Shown piece after piece: positions 1-10,178 of a DNA stretch of 64,000 nt. The DNA lies in contig NC_065878.1 of NCBI RefSeq assembly GCF_933775445.1, forward strand, positions 4,424,001-4,488,000. Reading direction: 5' to 3'. The position numbers and the translations under genes are program-made. The notes beneath the pieces were generated by a model. That model worked only from the letters and a program-made list of their open reading frames with translations. It was not told where the DNA came from and searched no databases. The DNA is from Argentina anserina. Its lineage: Eukaryota; Streptophyta; Magnoliopsida; Rosales; Rosaceae. Each line of letters begins with the position of its first letter. Position 1 is the first letter of the stretch.

Positions 1-125
1 TTCCAAGTTCCAACAAAATCAACTCCATCAATTAATGGGTCACCAATGCAATAGGTGTGCTTGATTTACTCATGTGAACATCACATAGTTTTCTCACCTC
101 CATTAAGGAGGGATTGATCCTATCA
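1..125 (-). repeat. Copia 3' LTR, partial (first 125 bases of the LTR)
   Basis: On the minus strand it starts TGATAGGATC immediately after the polypurine tract. It matches the start of the LTR that ends at 8081, including the shared stretch reading acatcacatagttttctcac on the plus strand. It is cut by the window edge. Confidence 0.88.
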
Positions 126-138
126 ATCTCCCCCTTCC
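126..138 (-). other. Polypurine tract of the copia element
   Basis: The minus strand reads GGAAGGGGGAGAT directly before the TGATAGG that opens the 3' LTR. This is the standard plus-strand priming site of LTR retrotransposons. Confidence 0.8.
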
Positions 139-141
139 GAC

Positions 142-663
142 TTAGATGGAGGGATGCGCCGTTACAGACGTGTTTCTGCAGAACTCGAACTTCTCCTTCG
201 GTAGAGACTTCGTCATCATATTCGAACTGTTCTTGTCTGTATGAATTTTCTTCAGCAGCATTTCCTTAGCTTCCAGCACATCACGTAGCCAGTGATACCT
301 CACATCAATGTGCTTTGACCACGAGTAAAAACACGAATTTTTGCTCAAGTGAATCACGCTTTGACGGTCACAGTGCAAGACAAACTCTTGTTGTGTATGA
401 CCCAATTCATGTAGGAATCTCTTTAACCACAAAATATCTTTGCACGCTTCTGTAGATGCAATATACTCTGCTTCCATAGTTGACAAAGCAACACATTTTT
501 GTAGCTTTGATTGCCACGAGACAGCTCCCCCTGAAAACGTGATCAGGTATCCGGATGTGGACTTTCTCGTGTCAATATCCCCGGCCATATCTGCATCTGT
601 GTAGCCAACTAGTTGAGGCTTGTCACTTCCAAAGCATAGACTCATCTTTGAAGTTCCTCGCAA
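142..663 (-). pseudogene. Copia RNase H domain
   Basis: The 173-residue open stretch has the copia RNase H signature: GYTDADMAGD, then STSGYLITFSGGAVSW and the LSTMEAEYIA box with conserved acidic residues. This domain removes the RNA strand during reverse transcription. It is open but separated from the RT segment by frame breaks around 664-745, so it cannot be made as part of a complete polyprotein. Confidence 0.88.
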
Positions 664-745
664 GTATCTCAGAATCCACTTGACAGCATTTCAGTGCTTC
701 TTGCTGGATTAGATAAGAATATGCTAACAACACCAATCGCATGTG

Positions 746-2082
746 TTATGTCTGGTCTAATAAAATCATCGCGTACATTAAGCTCCCTACTGCTGAGGCA
801 TATGACACTATTTCCATTTCTTCCTCCTCCTTCTGACTCGTAAGACTCTGTTTTGAGCTGAGTTTCATGTGACTAGCAAGTGGAGTAGCAACTGGTTTTG
901 CTTTCTCCATGTGGAAACACTCTAGTACCTTCTCAATATACTTTCCTTGTGATAACCACAATTTCTTGTTCCCACGATCACGGGAAATCTCCATGTCCAA
1001 AATCTGCTTGGCTGGTCCCAAATCCTTCATATAAAAGGACTTTGATAAATCCGCCTTTAACTGCTGAATCATAGTAGTATTTTTGCCAACAATTAACATA
1101 TTATCTACATAAACTAGTAAGATGATAAAATTACCTCCAGCGGGTTGTTCAATATAAACACACGGATCTGTTGACGTTCTCTTGCACCCATGACTCACCA
1201 TGAAAGAGTCAAACTACTTATACCATTGTCTTGGTGCTTGCTTCAATCCGTACATGCTTTTCTTAAACTTGCAAACCATATGCTTCTTTCCATTGACTTC
1301 GAAGTCTTCTGGTTGCTCTATATATATTCTCCATCTAAATCACCATGAAGAAATGCAGTCTTTACGTCCATCTGCTCCACCTCTAGATCCATGCTCGCAG
1401 CGTTGCCCAAAATGAGTCTAATCGAAGTCATCTTGACAACAGGTGAGAAAATCTCATCAAAATCAATTCCTTCTTTTTGGCTAAATCCTTTGACAACTAA
1501 GTGAGCCTTGAACTTTGTCAGTTTCTTATTCTCATCTCGCTTTAACTTGAACACTCACTTGTTCTTGAGTGCTTTTCGGCCTTTCGGAAGCTTCACCAAC
1601 TCATAGGTGTCGTTCTTTAGTAAAGACTCCATCTCAGACTCCATGGCTAGTCTCCATTTGTCGTGGTCTTGATGAATCTTTGCTTCCCTGTAACTTTTAA
1701 GCTCTTCGTCACTGGTCAAAATGATGTAATTTGCATAAGGATCATCTCCATCATTAGTCACCAAAATATATTGAGATGATGGATGCATGGTGGATGGAAT
1801 CTGCCTCCTGGTGCTTCTACGAACAGCTACTTGATTATTCACATGCTGCTCCCCCTGATAACACTCCCCTTTATCTTCAACCTCAGCATCTCCCGTGTCA
1901 GGTACATTTTCAACTCTATCACCTTGCAGCCCAATATTGGATTCCTGCTGCAACTGTGAATCATAAATGCGACTATCACTTGTTTCATTTGGTAGTACCT
2001 CTTTGTCGAAATCTGTAATAGATTGATCTTCATGGAACACCACATCTCTGCTTATGAACTTCTTAGTCTTTAGATTCCACAA
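746..2082 (-). pseudogene. Copia reverse transcriptase, broken into three frames
   Basis: Three minus-strand open stretches read on in order. The segment at 2082-1555 holds the integrase tail and RT start (KWRLAMESEMESLLKNDTYE). The segment at 1554-1318 holds FKAHLVVKGFSQKEGIDFDE and DVKTAFLHGDL. The segment at 1201-746 holds LLVYVDNMLIVG. The usual YVDD catalytic box reads YVDN here, so one catalytic aspartate is lost. A stop or frame break lies at each junction. Family RT is certain; activity is not plausible. Confidence 0.9.
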
Positions 2083-2584
2083 CCGGTAGCCAAACTCTTC
2101 TTCACCATAGCCGAAAAATATGCATGGTATTGCCTTGTCATCCAGCTTTTTCCTCTGCTCTTTGGATACAAGTGCGAATGTTTTACATCCAAACTCTCAA
2201 ATGTGAGTATGATGCATCTTTCCCGGTCCAGACTTCACTTGGAGTCTTAAATTTCAAAGGTACTCACAATGATCTATTGATTAGGTAGCACGCAGTCTTC
2301 ATAACTTCTCCCCAAAAATCTTTTGATAATTTTGCCATCCTCAACATGCATCTGACTTTCTCCATAATGGTACGGTTCATCCGCTCTACTACGCCATTAT
2401 GTTGATGGGTGTCAGGAACTGTCTTCTCATGTCTGATGCCATGCTTTGCACAATAATCTCTAAATTCGTGCGTTATGTACTCTCAGCCACTATGTACTCT
2501 AAATTCGTGGAAAATTGTAAACGTCTGGAACACATGATCTTTGGATTTCAACAAATAAACCCAAACCTTTCGTGAAACATCATA
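2083..2584 (-). pseudogene. Copia integrase core, frame-disrupted
   Basis: This stretch lies between the pre-integrase motif and the RT start, where integrase sits in copia elements. No long open frame remains. Short minus-strand pieces still resemble integrase (for example the segment encoding NGVVERMNRTIMEKVRC-like text near 2340-2400). The assignment rests mainly on position and these fragments. Confidence 0.65.
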
Positions 2585-2803
2585 TCATTCTTCTTCCATC
2601 AGGCCACACACATCTGAATGTACAAGATCTAGAATATTTTCTTTCCTAGTGAAAGTCTTTGAAAAACTAATTTTCTTATGCTTACCAAATAAACAATAAT
2701 CACAAGAGTCTAGTGAGTTACATTTGGCAACATGAATTAGCGACTTCTTTGCCAACAACTGTAGTCTTTTCTCACTCATGTGGCCAAGACGTCTATGCCA
2801 CAA
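2585..2803 (-). pseudogene. Copia GAG-pre-integrase (zinc-binding HHCC) segment
   Basis: The segment begins MWHRRLGHMSEKRLQLL and continues to CDYCLFGKHKKISF. This is the HHCC zinc-binding N-terminal region of copia integrase, and its histidines and cysteines can still be seen. It ends in EE followed by a break, where the integrase core should continue. Confidence 0.85.
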
Positions 2804-2815
2804 CCTTGGAGAAGA

Positions 2816-3655
2816 TTACTCGACTGCATTCAGCTCACTCTTGCCTACCTTTCCATAGGTCTTGTAGAGTGTGCAACACATTTTTCCTCTGGCAACTACA
2901 AGAGATCCTTTGGTAAGCTTCCACTTTCCATCACCACCATGATGATGAAAGCCTTGTCGATCAACTACACCAGTTGACATAAGATTGAGACGTAGACCAG
3001 GAACATATCTCACATCTTTCAACAATAACTGACAGCCCACATATGTCTACAAGAAAATATCTCCAATCCCAGCAATATTGGAGTAGCTATCATTTCTCAT
3101 CTTCACTTTACCAAAATCACTTGTTTTGTACGTAATGAAGAACTCTATGTGAGAGGTGGCATGAAACGAGGCTCTAGAATCAACGATCCATTGAACTCTA
3201 AGATTATCTACTAGTAGACATTCACCTCCAAGTGACAGGAACTCACACTCATCATGAGACACCGCAGCAGCAACATTGTTCGTGTCCTCCTTTTGTTGAT
3301 AAGTAGCGTCTTCTCTCGCTTCTTTGAATTCCCGCTTCAATTTGTTACAAATTTTCTTCATGTGGCCTGGAAGACCACAATGATGACACTTTCCGCTGAA
3401 CCTTGTTCTGGATTTGCTCATACTCATTTCATGACCTCTGGGTCCTTTGCTCTTGCTCATTCGTCTCCTCTCCGCAACGAAGAATTGACCATTTTCTGAA
3501 CTTGATGAAAAACTCATTCTTGTTTCTTCGTTCAACATATTATCTTTAATATTTTCCATAGGTAATACACCATTAGGAGCAGAGTTACTTACAGTGACAA
3601 CAAATGTCTGGTAACGACCCGAGCAGCAGCAGCAACGCTTGTAACTCATCATCAA
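2816..3655 (-). pseudogene. Copia gag C-terminus, zinc knuckle and protease
   Basis: Minus-strand reading gives a CCHC knuckle (CHHCGLPGHMKKIC, near 3345-3390). It is followed by the protease region with WIVDSRASFHAT (near 3158-3192) and, in a second frame at 3040-2816, the typical LKDVRYVPGLRLNLMSTG stretch. The active-site triplet normally DSG reads DSR here. A frameshift lies near 3610-3650, where the expected leucine-rich gag end turns into a cysteine run. Confidence 0.88.
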
Positions 3656-3707
3656 TCTTCATGCTCATCATTGCTAATTGATTGAGTACACTCTGGAAGT
3701 TGTTGAG

Positions 3708-4068
3708 CTACTCGGTCACTCGAACGTCTCCCCGATACTTCATGTTGACGAGCTCTTTAATGAGAAAAGCTTTCTTGGCAGTAGTCTTTTTCTCAAATAA
3801 GGACTCCAGCTTCAACCAAATCTCATGCGCGCTGGTTTCATTGGCAACATGGTGAAACACACTATCGTCCACCCATTCACGAATATGACCGATGGCTTTA
3901 CGGTTCATCTTCATCCAAATTGCTAGTGAATTCTCACTTGGCTTGGCATCGTCTCCCTCGATCGGCTCATGTAAATCTTTGCAATAGAGAATATCCTCCA
4001 TTCTCGGCTTCCAGGTAATCTAGTTGGAGTGGTTTGAGTCTGATCATGATACTCTGTGATCCTTCCAT
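3708..4068 (-). pseudogene. Copia gag N-terminal region (UBN2/DUF4219-like)
   Basis: The minus strand encodes ITWKPRMEDILYCKDLHEPI, then IWLKLESLFEKKTTAKKAFL, typical of copia gag. A TAG stands just before ITWKPR, where the related element at 13352 has a tryptophan codon, so the gag start is broken. The stretch lies just downstream (in element sense) of the inserted solo LTR. Confidence 0.85.
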
Positions 4069-4093
4069 TCTAGTAGCTCCCAGTCAGAACCAT

Positions 4094-4098
4094 GAGCT
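4094..4098. repeat. Left target-site duplication (GAGCT) of the 3.3-kb solo LTR
   Basis: GAGCT stands directly before TGATAGG at 4099 and is repeated at 7427-7431 directly after CCCATCA. Five-base duplications are normal for LTR retrotransposons. Confidence 0.85.
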
Positions 4099-4554
4099 TG
4101 ATAGGAGCACTTTGTGCGACGTTCTTAACATGTTTTTACCTCTAGTTGTACTTTGCTTAGCTCTTATTATTGTAGTATTGAGTCATTTAGTCGAGTTAGG
4201 AGTCTATGGTGGCGTTGGTTGCATTTTGGTGCTAAAACATGTTGAAAAACACAGAAGTTGTCGAGAGTCCTATTTAGGAAACCTAGTTAAATTAGGAGTC
4301 TTCATAAAAAGACATTTCTATAATATTAGTGATAATTTGAGAATCATATTTGTATTAGGAGTAATTTTTAGACTAGGAAACGTACTATTTAGGAAAGTTC
4401 TACTTAAACTGAAACGCTTATTCCGTAATTTTCATAATCTTACTCTCCTATTCTAGTAACTTACTTGATCTTATTATTTGAATTATTTTGTCTTTATCTT
4501 GTCTTTTATTATTTTCAAATTTTAAAAGATGACATTGTGTAGCTACAATGAAGG

Positions 4555-4770
4555 AAAAAAAATAGAGGAAAAGTCAAAGCAAAGGAGAAAAATAAAGAAA
4601 GAATGAGACACCTAAAAAGGGGAAGAAGAATGAATTGATCAAAGGACCCATCAATTACAAATATAAGTGAAAGAAAAATGAAGAGATAAATGAGGGATTA
4701 AATAAATAAAAAGAGATAATGCAACAGAGAAAGAAATAGACACATAAAAAGGAGAAAAAGAATGAATTTA
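4555..4770 (+). repeat. Purine-rich direct repeats within the solo LTR
   Basis: Purine-rich modules containing GAAAGAATGAGACACCTAAA and AAAGAGATAATGCAA occur here and again, slightly changed, at 6150-6330. They look like duplicated U3 segments. Confidence 0.6.
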
Positions 4771-4965
4771 TCAATAACCTACGACTCAAAAGTGCCAGAC
4801 AACAATTTAGTTTACAAATAAATCATTACTTAATTTGATAAAGCAAATAATGACCAAAATTTACAAATAAGAACTAAATGATAGCATGTTGTCACATGTC
4901 ATAAAATATTTTACTTTCTTACCCCTCTTTAACTCATAATGTTTGTTTCTATCAATTGAGAAATT

Positions 4966-5206
4966 ATCTGCTACTGTCGATTATAAAAACTAACTGCTAC
5001 TGTCGACTATAAAAACTAACTGCTACTGTCGAGTTAAAAACTAGCTAATACTGTCGACTTGGAAGACACTTGCTTCTGTCGACTTGGAAGGTACATGCTA
5101 TTGTCGACTATGAATCTAACTATATTGTCGACTTAAAAGGTACCTGCTAATGTCGACTATAAATCTAGCTGCTACTGTTGACTGAGAAACTAATTGCTAC
5201 TGTGAT
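4966..5206 (+). repeat. ~25-bp minisatellite with GTCGAC core
   Basis: About nine and a half imperfect units repeat a TGCTACTGTCGACT core followed by an A-rich spacer. The cores vary in the first half, but GTCGAC is retained in most units. The block lies in the U3 part of the solo LTR, upstream of its TATA box, and accounts for some of the added length. Confidence 0.85.
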
Positions 5207-5403
5207 TTTTGGTGAGCAAAATTCAAAATTTCAAAATTTCTCAAAACATATGCAATATGGTACTTAAATGAAAGCCCATGACATAATGAACAAATTTATG
5301 TAATGGTTCACCTCCAAATTACCAGTGGTTTGGTCGGAAAACTTAAATTTGCCAGAAAAAAAAACTAAAAAATGAGGAGAGAGAAATTTGTTAGATCTAG
5401 GAG

Positions 5404-5928
5404 CAATGGTCTAAACAGCGGTTATCGGCATCGTATCGGTTTTGTAAAATAAGGATATAACGGGAATATATCGAAATATATCGGATTTATCATTTTTGCT
5501 AATTTTTAATTAAATTTAATATATTTATAAACATATACATCAAAATATACCAAATAAACTTGAGAAATTAAAACTTATAGAAGTAAATGTACTAAATAAA
5601 CTTCATAAAAAAATATTTGATTGTTTTGACAATTAAAATACATAAATAGTATTAATTAATAAAAATAGAAGTGATCATTCATCATAAACTCTCTCGTCAT
5701 CGAATGCTATTGACGAAACTTTCATTTTAAAAAAATTATTTTTTCAAAACAATGTGATTTTAATTTTTTTTTAAAAGCACTGATATATCGAGTCAAACTC
5801 ACTTGATATATCGTCATTTGACTTGATTTTTCGGGTTGACCGATATAATAAACCGATAAGCAACTTATCGTATCGTTTTCTTAATATCGAGGATATATCG
5901 AGGATATATCGGGATATTTAGAACATTG
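5404..5928. mobile_element. hAT-type MITE, 525 bp, nested in the solo LTR
   Basis: TCTAGGAG is duplicated at 5396-5403 and 5929-5936. The ends read CAATGGTCTAAA and (reverse complement) CAATGTTCTAAA, forming terminal inverted repeats. The interior carries many TATCGG/CGATATA-rich repeats and no coding sequence. Eight-base target duplications with these tips fit non-autonomous hAT elements. Confidence 0.85.
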
Positions 5929-6361
5929 TCTAGGAGTGACATTTGGTAATTTTCACGAAAATAAAGGTATTTTGGATATTTTTGTATTAATTAATTAATT
6001 TTATTTTACTTATTCTTTGGGCTTGGACTTATGTCATAATTTGTATAAGAACTACGAAACGTGAGTTTTTAGTTAATTCAAATGTGGTCTAGTACCACTA
6101 AGTAATTTTCTAATTTATCAAATGAGATTGCACCTACCAATGACAAAAATAAGTGAAAGAAAAAGAGAGAAAAAAAAAGATGAGATAAAGGAGGGATTAA
6201 GTAAATAAAAAGAGATAATGCAAGAGAGAAAGAATGAGATACCTAAAAAGGAGAAAAAGAAGGAATTTATTAAAATAGATTGCATCCACTAATGACAAAA
6301 TAAGTGAAAGAAATTGAGGAGAAAATGTCCAAGTTATAATATTCAAGGAGACAAAACTCTT

Positions 6362-6372
6362 CTATAAATAGC
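6362..6372 (+). promoter_or_regulatory. Probable TATA box of the solo LTR
   Basis: CTATAAATAGC is followed by a C/A-rich leader, in the position expected for the U3/R boundary. It would drive plus-strand transcription out of the LTR, antisense to the copia element. Confidence 0.55.
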
Positions 6373-7428
6373 ACGTCATTCACACACAAAAAATCATTTC
6401 TCCTTAGTATTCAAGAGCCAAAACTCTATCAAAACACCACTATAAACTTCCCTCACAAATCAGTCAAGCCGTCCACCCCAAAAACATCATCATCTCCACT
6501 GAGTTTCACCTATTGCAGACGTACCTCTAAGGTTCCTACAATGTGTGATTCTCGAAACTCATCTCCATGGCTTCGTTTATTTGTGTTAATCTACAATTCT
6601 TTGTCTATGAAGATTGTAAGTTGTTGTTTATGTGGAAGTATTGGTTTTGTATTTGTTTTAGAATTTTTAGATTGTATTTGATATGATTTTGAGACTATGC
6701 CGAATTTATGTTCTTATAATTATTGAAGTTTGTATTTCTATTGTTGTGTTCTACTCTTCTTTTACTTGCTCTTAGATAATTTTCAAATATGTGCATACGA
6801 ATTTAGTGCTTGAATGCAGTCCCTAAGATTGTATTTGAGTGCTATCTTCATCATCCATATTGACACAAATCGAATCATGCCCTAAGTAGGTTCGGTTTGT
6901 GTTAATTAAAGTGGGAAATTCTGGAAATTTACATGTACCCCATGGTGAATGACGACACCGTGAAGCATGTCTCTAATAAAGATTTGGTGCTTAAATATAA
7001 TCTTGTTTGATTTCTACCCTAAGTGTTGTTAATCTTGATTGCATGCAATTTAGGTGAGGCCTTAAGTCAACTTAAACGTCAATAGAAATCTTGGATGATT
7101 AGATGTTCCCCTTAAGGCTCTAATTGTATTAGTGTCTAAAAGTATGTAATCAGATGAATTAGAATGCATGATAGAACCAAACTTGTAATTATGTGGTGCA
7201 TTGGTGAATTTTGTTTAGTTTGATAAAGAGAAGTCGATCATGTAAATAGTAATTTATGTTTTATTTTAGTAGTTAATATTCAATCTCAAACCCCCCCCCC
7301 CATTATTTGTTAATACTAAAAGTTTAGAGTTTTATTCAATTTCCCGTGACTGAACGATCCATGCTTATTCTATACTAACGATGACATTTAACAGGGTTAA
7401 TTGTGTGACGCTTGCGCGTCCCATCAGA

Positions 7429-7440
7429 GCTCTGATACCA
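7429..7440 (-). other. Copia primer-binding site
   Basis: The minus strand reads TGGTATCAGAGC one base after the 5' LTR end (TCCCTAACA). This is the usual copia site pairing with initiator tRNA-Met. The gypsy LTR insertion duplicated GAGCT across its last three bases, so the site is at the exact edge of the insertion. Confidence 0.85.
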
Positions 7441-7441
7441 C

Positions 7442-8081
7442 TGTTAGGGAATACAAAAGAATCAACTGTAGAATGGAAATCAAAATAACTTGCAACTACA
7501 AGCGGAAAATAAAAATGATAGAAAATACCGGGATTTAATGTGGTTCGGCAAAGTGCCTACGTCCATGGGTAGCTACAATAAAGAACCTCCACTATACAAA
7601 AAAATGTTACACTGAGAGAAACACTACTTCAAGACTCACACTTTATTTTGCTACACATACAAAACTCTCTACTTAGAGTTTTCTCTCTATCTCTCACTCT
7701 TGATCACACACAAGATGATCTCTCCCTTATTGTTCTTCTATGTTTATTACACCATTTCTCATGCATTTATATATGCAAACATCTTTGTGCAATTCATGCA
7801 TTTGCATGTAATATGCATACAAGTAAAGTCAATCTTCTTCCTTGATTCATGCTCAATGTTGGTATACTCATCAATGCATTCTTCTTTCTTTGTCAAACAA
7901 ATCAGCCACCTACCACCCTAAGGTTGTAGCTTTGTTTCTTACCTTCAACAAAGACTTCTCCAAGTTTCAATAAAATCAGCTCCATTAATGAATATGTCAC
8001 CAAAGCAATATGTGTGTTTGATTTACTCATGGGAACATCACATAGTTTTCTCACCTCCATTAAGAAGAGACTGACCCTATC
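7442..8081 (-). repeat. Copia 5' LTR, 640 bp
   Basis: On the minus strand it runs TGATAGGGTC to TCCCTAACA, with TG..CA ends. It is followed by the primer-binding site. Its first part matches bases 125-1. The short open frames at 7648-7921 are LTR sequence, not genes. Confidence 0.88.
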
Positions 8082-8380
8082 AGGATTGGCTGCATGTCTG
8101 CATGAACACTGATTAGTTTTGCTGATTAATTTCTTTAGATTTGCTAGTTGTGTGTTTGTTTTGGTGGCAGTAAAAATAATGCTGTAATTAATCGAGTTCT
8201 TTCTTTTTTTATGAATGAATTGATTTAAGTGATGTTGTAATTTGTTTATGACTGTTTGTTACTTCATAACTCGAGAAGCTTTGTGAAACTCCGCATCCAT
8301 TGAAAGCAAGCATAAACTATATATATGTACCTCCAATTGTGCCTGCTGCTCATGTCGTACGTCCATGCAATCAGCATGTT
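8082..8380. other. Stretch without a recognisable gene
   Basis: AT-rich sequence between the copia LTR and the O-methyltransferase fragment. Part may be the decayed upstream portion or intron of that pseudogene, but no conserved frame was seen. Confidence 0.5.
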
Positions 8381-8640
8381 GAGTTCGGTGTTTTCGACAT
8401 TACAGCCATTTGAGCCAAAGGTGTTGCCGGACCAGTTCTCTCTTCACCGGAGATTGCATCTCAGAAAGGCATCAAGAACCCTGAGGCGCCCATGATGTTG
8501 GATCGGATCCTCAGACTAGGCAAGCTAACTTTCAGAGGGTATATAGTCTTGCTCCTCTGTCCAAGTACTTTGTGAAGAGTGATGAAGATGGTGTTTTCTT
8601 TTGGCACCCTCATGGCCTTGATTAAGGAAGGACAAGGTCT
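8381..8640 (+). pseudogene. Caffeic acid O-methyltransferase-like fragment
   Basis: In one plus frame from 8381 the translation reads EFGVFDITAI, a stop, then SSPEIASQKGIKNPEAPMML and DRILRL. From about 8542, in a shifted frame, it reads YSLAPLSKYFVKSDEDGVF. These match the N-terminal dimerisation region of plant COMT-type enzymes, which methylate phenolic substrates in lignin and flavonoid pathways. About 85 residues remain of roughly 360. There is a stop and a frameshift, and the S-adenosylmethionine-binding domain is absent. Confidence 0.8.
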
Positions 8641-8704
8641 TGTTTGTTTTCGCTCGGAGAAATGATTTCTCTCTTTTCCTTGTTAATTTCATTTTTAAGA
8701 TACT

Positions 8705-8785
8705 AGAGTCAAAGAAACATAAGAACTGGTAATGGGTATTACTTCAATTATTATTTCCACTAGTCAAAGAAACATAAGAACTGGC
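8705..8785 (+). repeat. Short direct repeat
   Basis: AGTCAAAGAAACATAAGAAC occurs twice, about 57 bases apart. Origin is unclear; possibly replication slippage. Confidence 0.6.
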
Positions 8786-9462
8786 TGGTTATAAATCTCA
8801 TGGTACTAATCATTTATAAATGGAGGATAATGTTGCTATTTATAAGTATAAATGTTGACCCAATTATGGGGGGTGGATGTTTATGTTGCAGCAGAAAAAC
8901 CAATTACTGTAATCCCACCACCCGCAGAAAAATGTCATGGAGACGTTCAGCAAAATCATCAGATGTCATAATTTCAGATGACATCAGAATCTGTCACATA
9001 CGGTCTATAGGCAAATGAACCCATCAGACGTGGTCTTCATATTCATCAGAATGTATCACAGCCCGAAGATGAGTACATTTTTTAGATGCTATTATCGGAA
9101 ATGGATTTAAACCGCAATATTAGCATATTGTTGATGAAAAGAAACATTGTAAACAGGCGAATATCTCATGTCCAATTGGCAAAAGCAAAAGATTTCACTA
9201 CTCATTGTATCTTTCTCTACTCAACTGTTAGAATACATCAAAAACCTCTAACTGCACCAAGTTTAACAGACTAGAAAACAGTCTAACCGATACTTCTATC
9301 TTGCTTCCGAACTCTTTAACGATGTAGCTTCCCGTTCCTGGCAAATTCTTTCCCTCTGAAAGAAGCACAAAGATACAAAATTTAAAGATGCAAAAAATAT
9401 ATCTACAACACGAAATAACAGATGCAATCCAATACTTTTACAAATCGTTTTTTAGTTGGTTA
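8786..9462. other. No gene recognised, possible terminal exon near 9290-9345
   Basis: No supported open frame. On the minus strand, CTTTGTGCTTCTTTCAG at 9371-9355 is a strong-looking splice acceptor. It is followed by a segment translating as GKNLPGTGSYIVKEFGSK in one frame. This could be a last exon of the minus-strand transcript suggested at 9290-16440, but no family was recognised. Confidence 0.3.
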
Positions 9463-9470
9463 TATAGAAT

Positions 9471-9631
9471 CAATGTTCTAAAAATCCCCGCCTAGGACCG
9501 CCTAGGCGGTGCCTAGGCGCCCGGAGATCCTTGACCGCCTTGATTTGGGGCCGATTAATCCCCGATTAATCCTCTGGGCGCTGCTTTTTAGCTGTCCGCC
9601 CGATTAACGCCTAGCATTTTTTAGAACCTTG
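9471..9631. mobile_element. hAT-type MITE, 161 bp
   Basis: Target duplication TATAGAAT at 9463-9470 and 9632-9639. Ends are CAATGTTCTAAAAA and (reverse complement) CAAGGTTCTAAAAA. The interior is GC-rich, with repeated CGCCTAGG and CCGATTAATC. The tips match those of the 525-bp MITE at 5404, so both probably used the same hAT transposase source. Confidence 0.88.
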
Positions 9632-10178
9632 TATAGAATTATGGATCACATATGAGTACTAACGGGCTGATTGCATCTCAGAGATTAGTGGGATTAGCAA
9701 TAATTAGTAGCATTACCAGTCCAATCTAATAATAAATATATATTTAGTTTGTGACTTCACTTACGCATAACCAAGGTTGCCACAACATAGTGTTTAAATT
9801 AATTTATAACTGCGGAAGCCCAACAGATGAACCAGAACCATAAACAGGACATTTGGGTTTGTCAGACTGCCATACAGTAGGTAACCATAAAATATACTGG
9901 CAGTTAAAAATCAGCCAGCACAAACATCACTTTAAAACTTCAAACCAAATCCAATTGACAGGAATTGCCCGAACATCTGAGCTGCAGTATATTGAAATAT
10001 ATATGTTAATCAAAATAATTGTCTTGTAATAATAAAATTTAACAAAGTCTAGGCCTTAGTCTAACACTGATGAATATATATCAGTTTTGCAGAGTACAGT
10101 TCCATCGCTCCACGTTGAAAAATCATTCTTACCTTTGGATGGACGAAAGAAAAGTTTGGCTGGTGTTAAGTAGTACTA

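Larger units (their letters stand above)
4099..7426 (+). mobile_element. Oversized solo LTR of a Ty3/gypsy (Athila-like) element inside the copia element
   Basis: It starts TGATAGGAGCAC and a few bases later reads ACGTTCTTAA, as does the gypsy LTR at 33140. It ends GGTTAATTGTG...CCCATCA, which parallels the gypsy LTR end GGTTAATATTG...CCTATCA. GAGCT target duplications flank it. No primer-binding site, polypurine tract or coding region was found inside, so a solo LTR is the simplest reading. Length is 3,328 bases, or about 2.8 kb after removing the nested MITE, against 1,457 for the 33-kb LTR. Distance from TATA box to LTR end (about 1.06 kb) is close to that of the 33-kb LTR (about 0.97 kb), so the extra length is in U3. 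Confidence 0.78.
1..8081 (-). mobile_element. Ty1/copia LTR retrotransposon, degenerate, runs off left edge
   Basis: On the minus strand the order is 5' LTR (8081-7442), tRNA-Met-type primer-binding site (7440-7429), gag, zinc knuckle, protease, pre-integrase, integrase, reverse transcriptase, RNase H, polypurine tract (138-126) and the start of the 3' LTR (125 to beyond base 1). This protease-integrase-RT-RNase H order defines Ty1/copia. The reading frame is broken many times. A second retroelement LTR (4099-7426) sits between the primer-binding site and gag. The two LTR ends differ at many positions over the ~125 bases that can be compared, so the insertion is old. The left target duplication is outside the window. 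Confidence 0.92.

Noticed and set aside
4034..4456. 140-residue plus-strand open frame at the solo LTR start
   Set aside because: It spans the copia/LTR junction, so most of it is LTR sequence. No family motif was seen.
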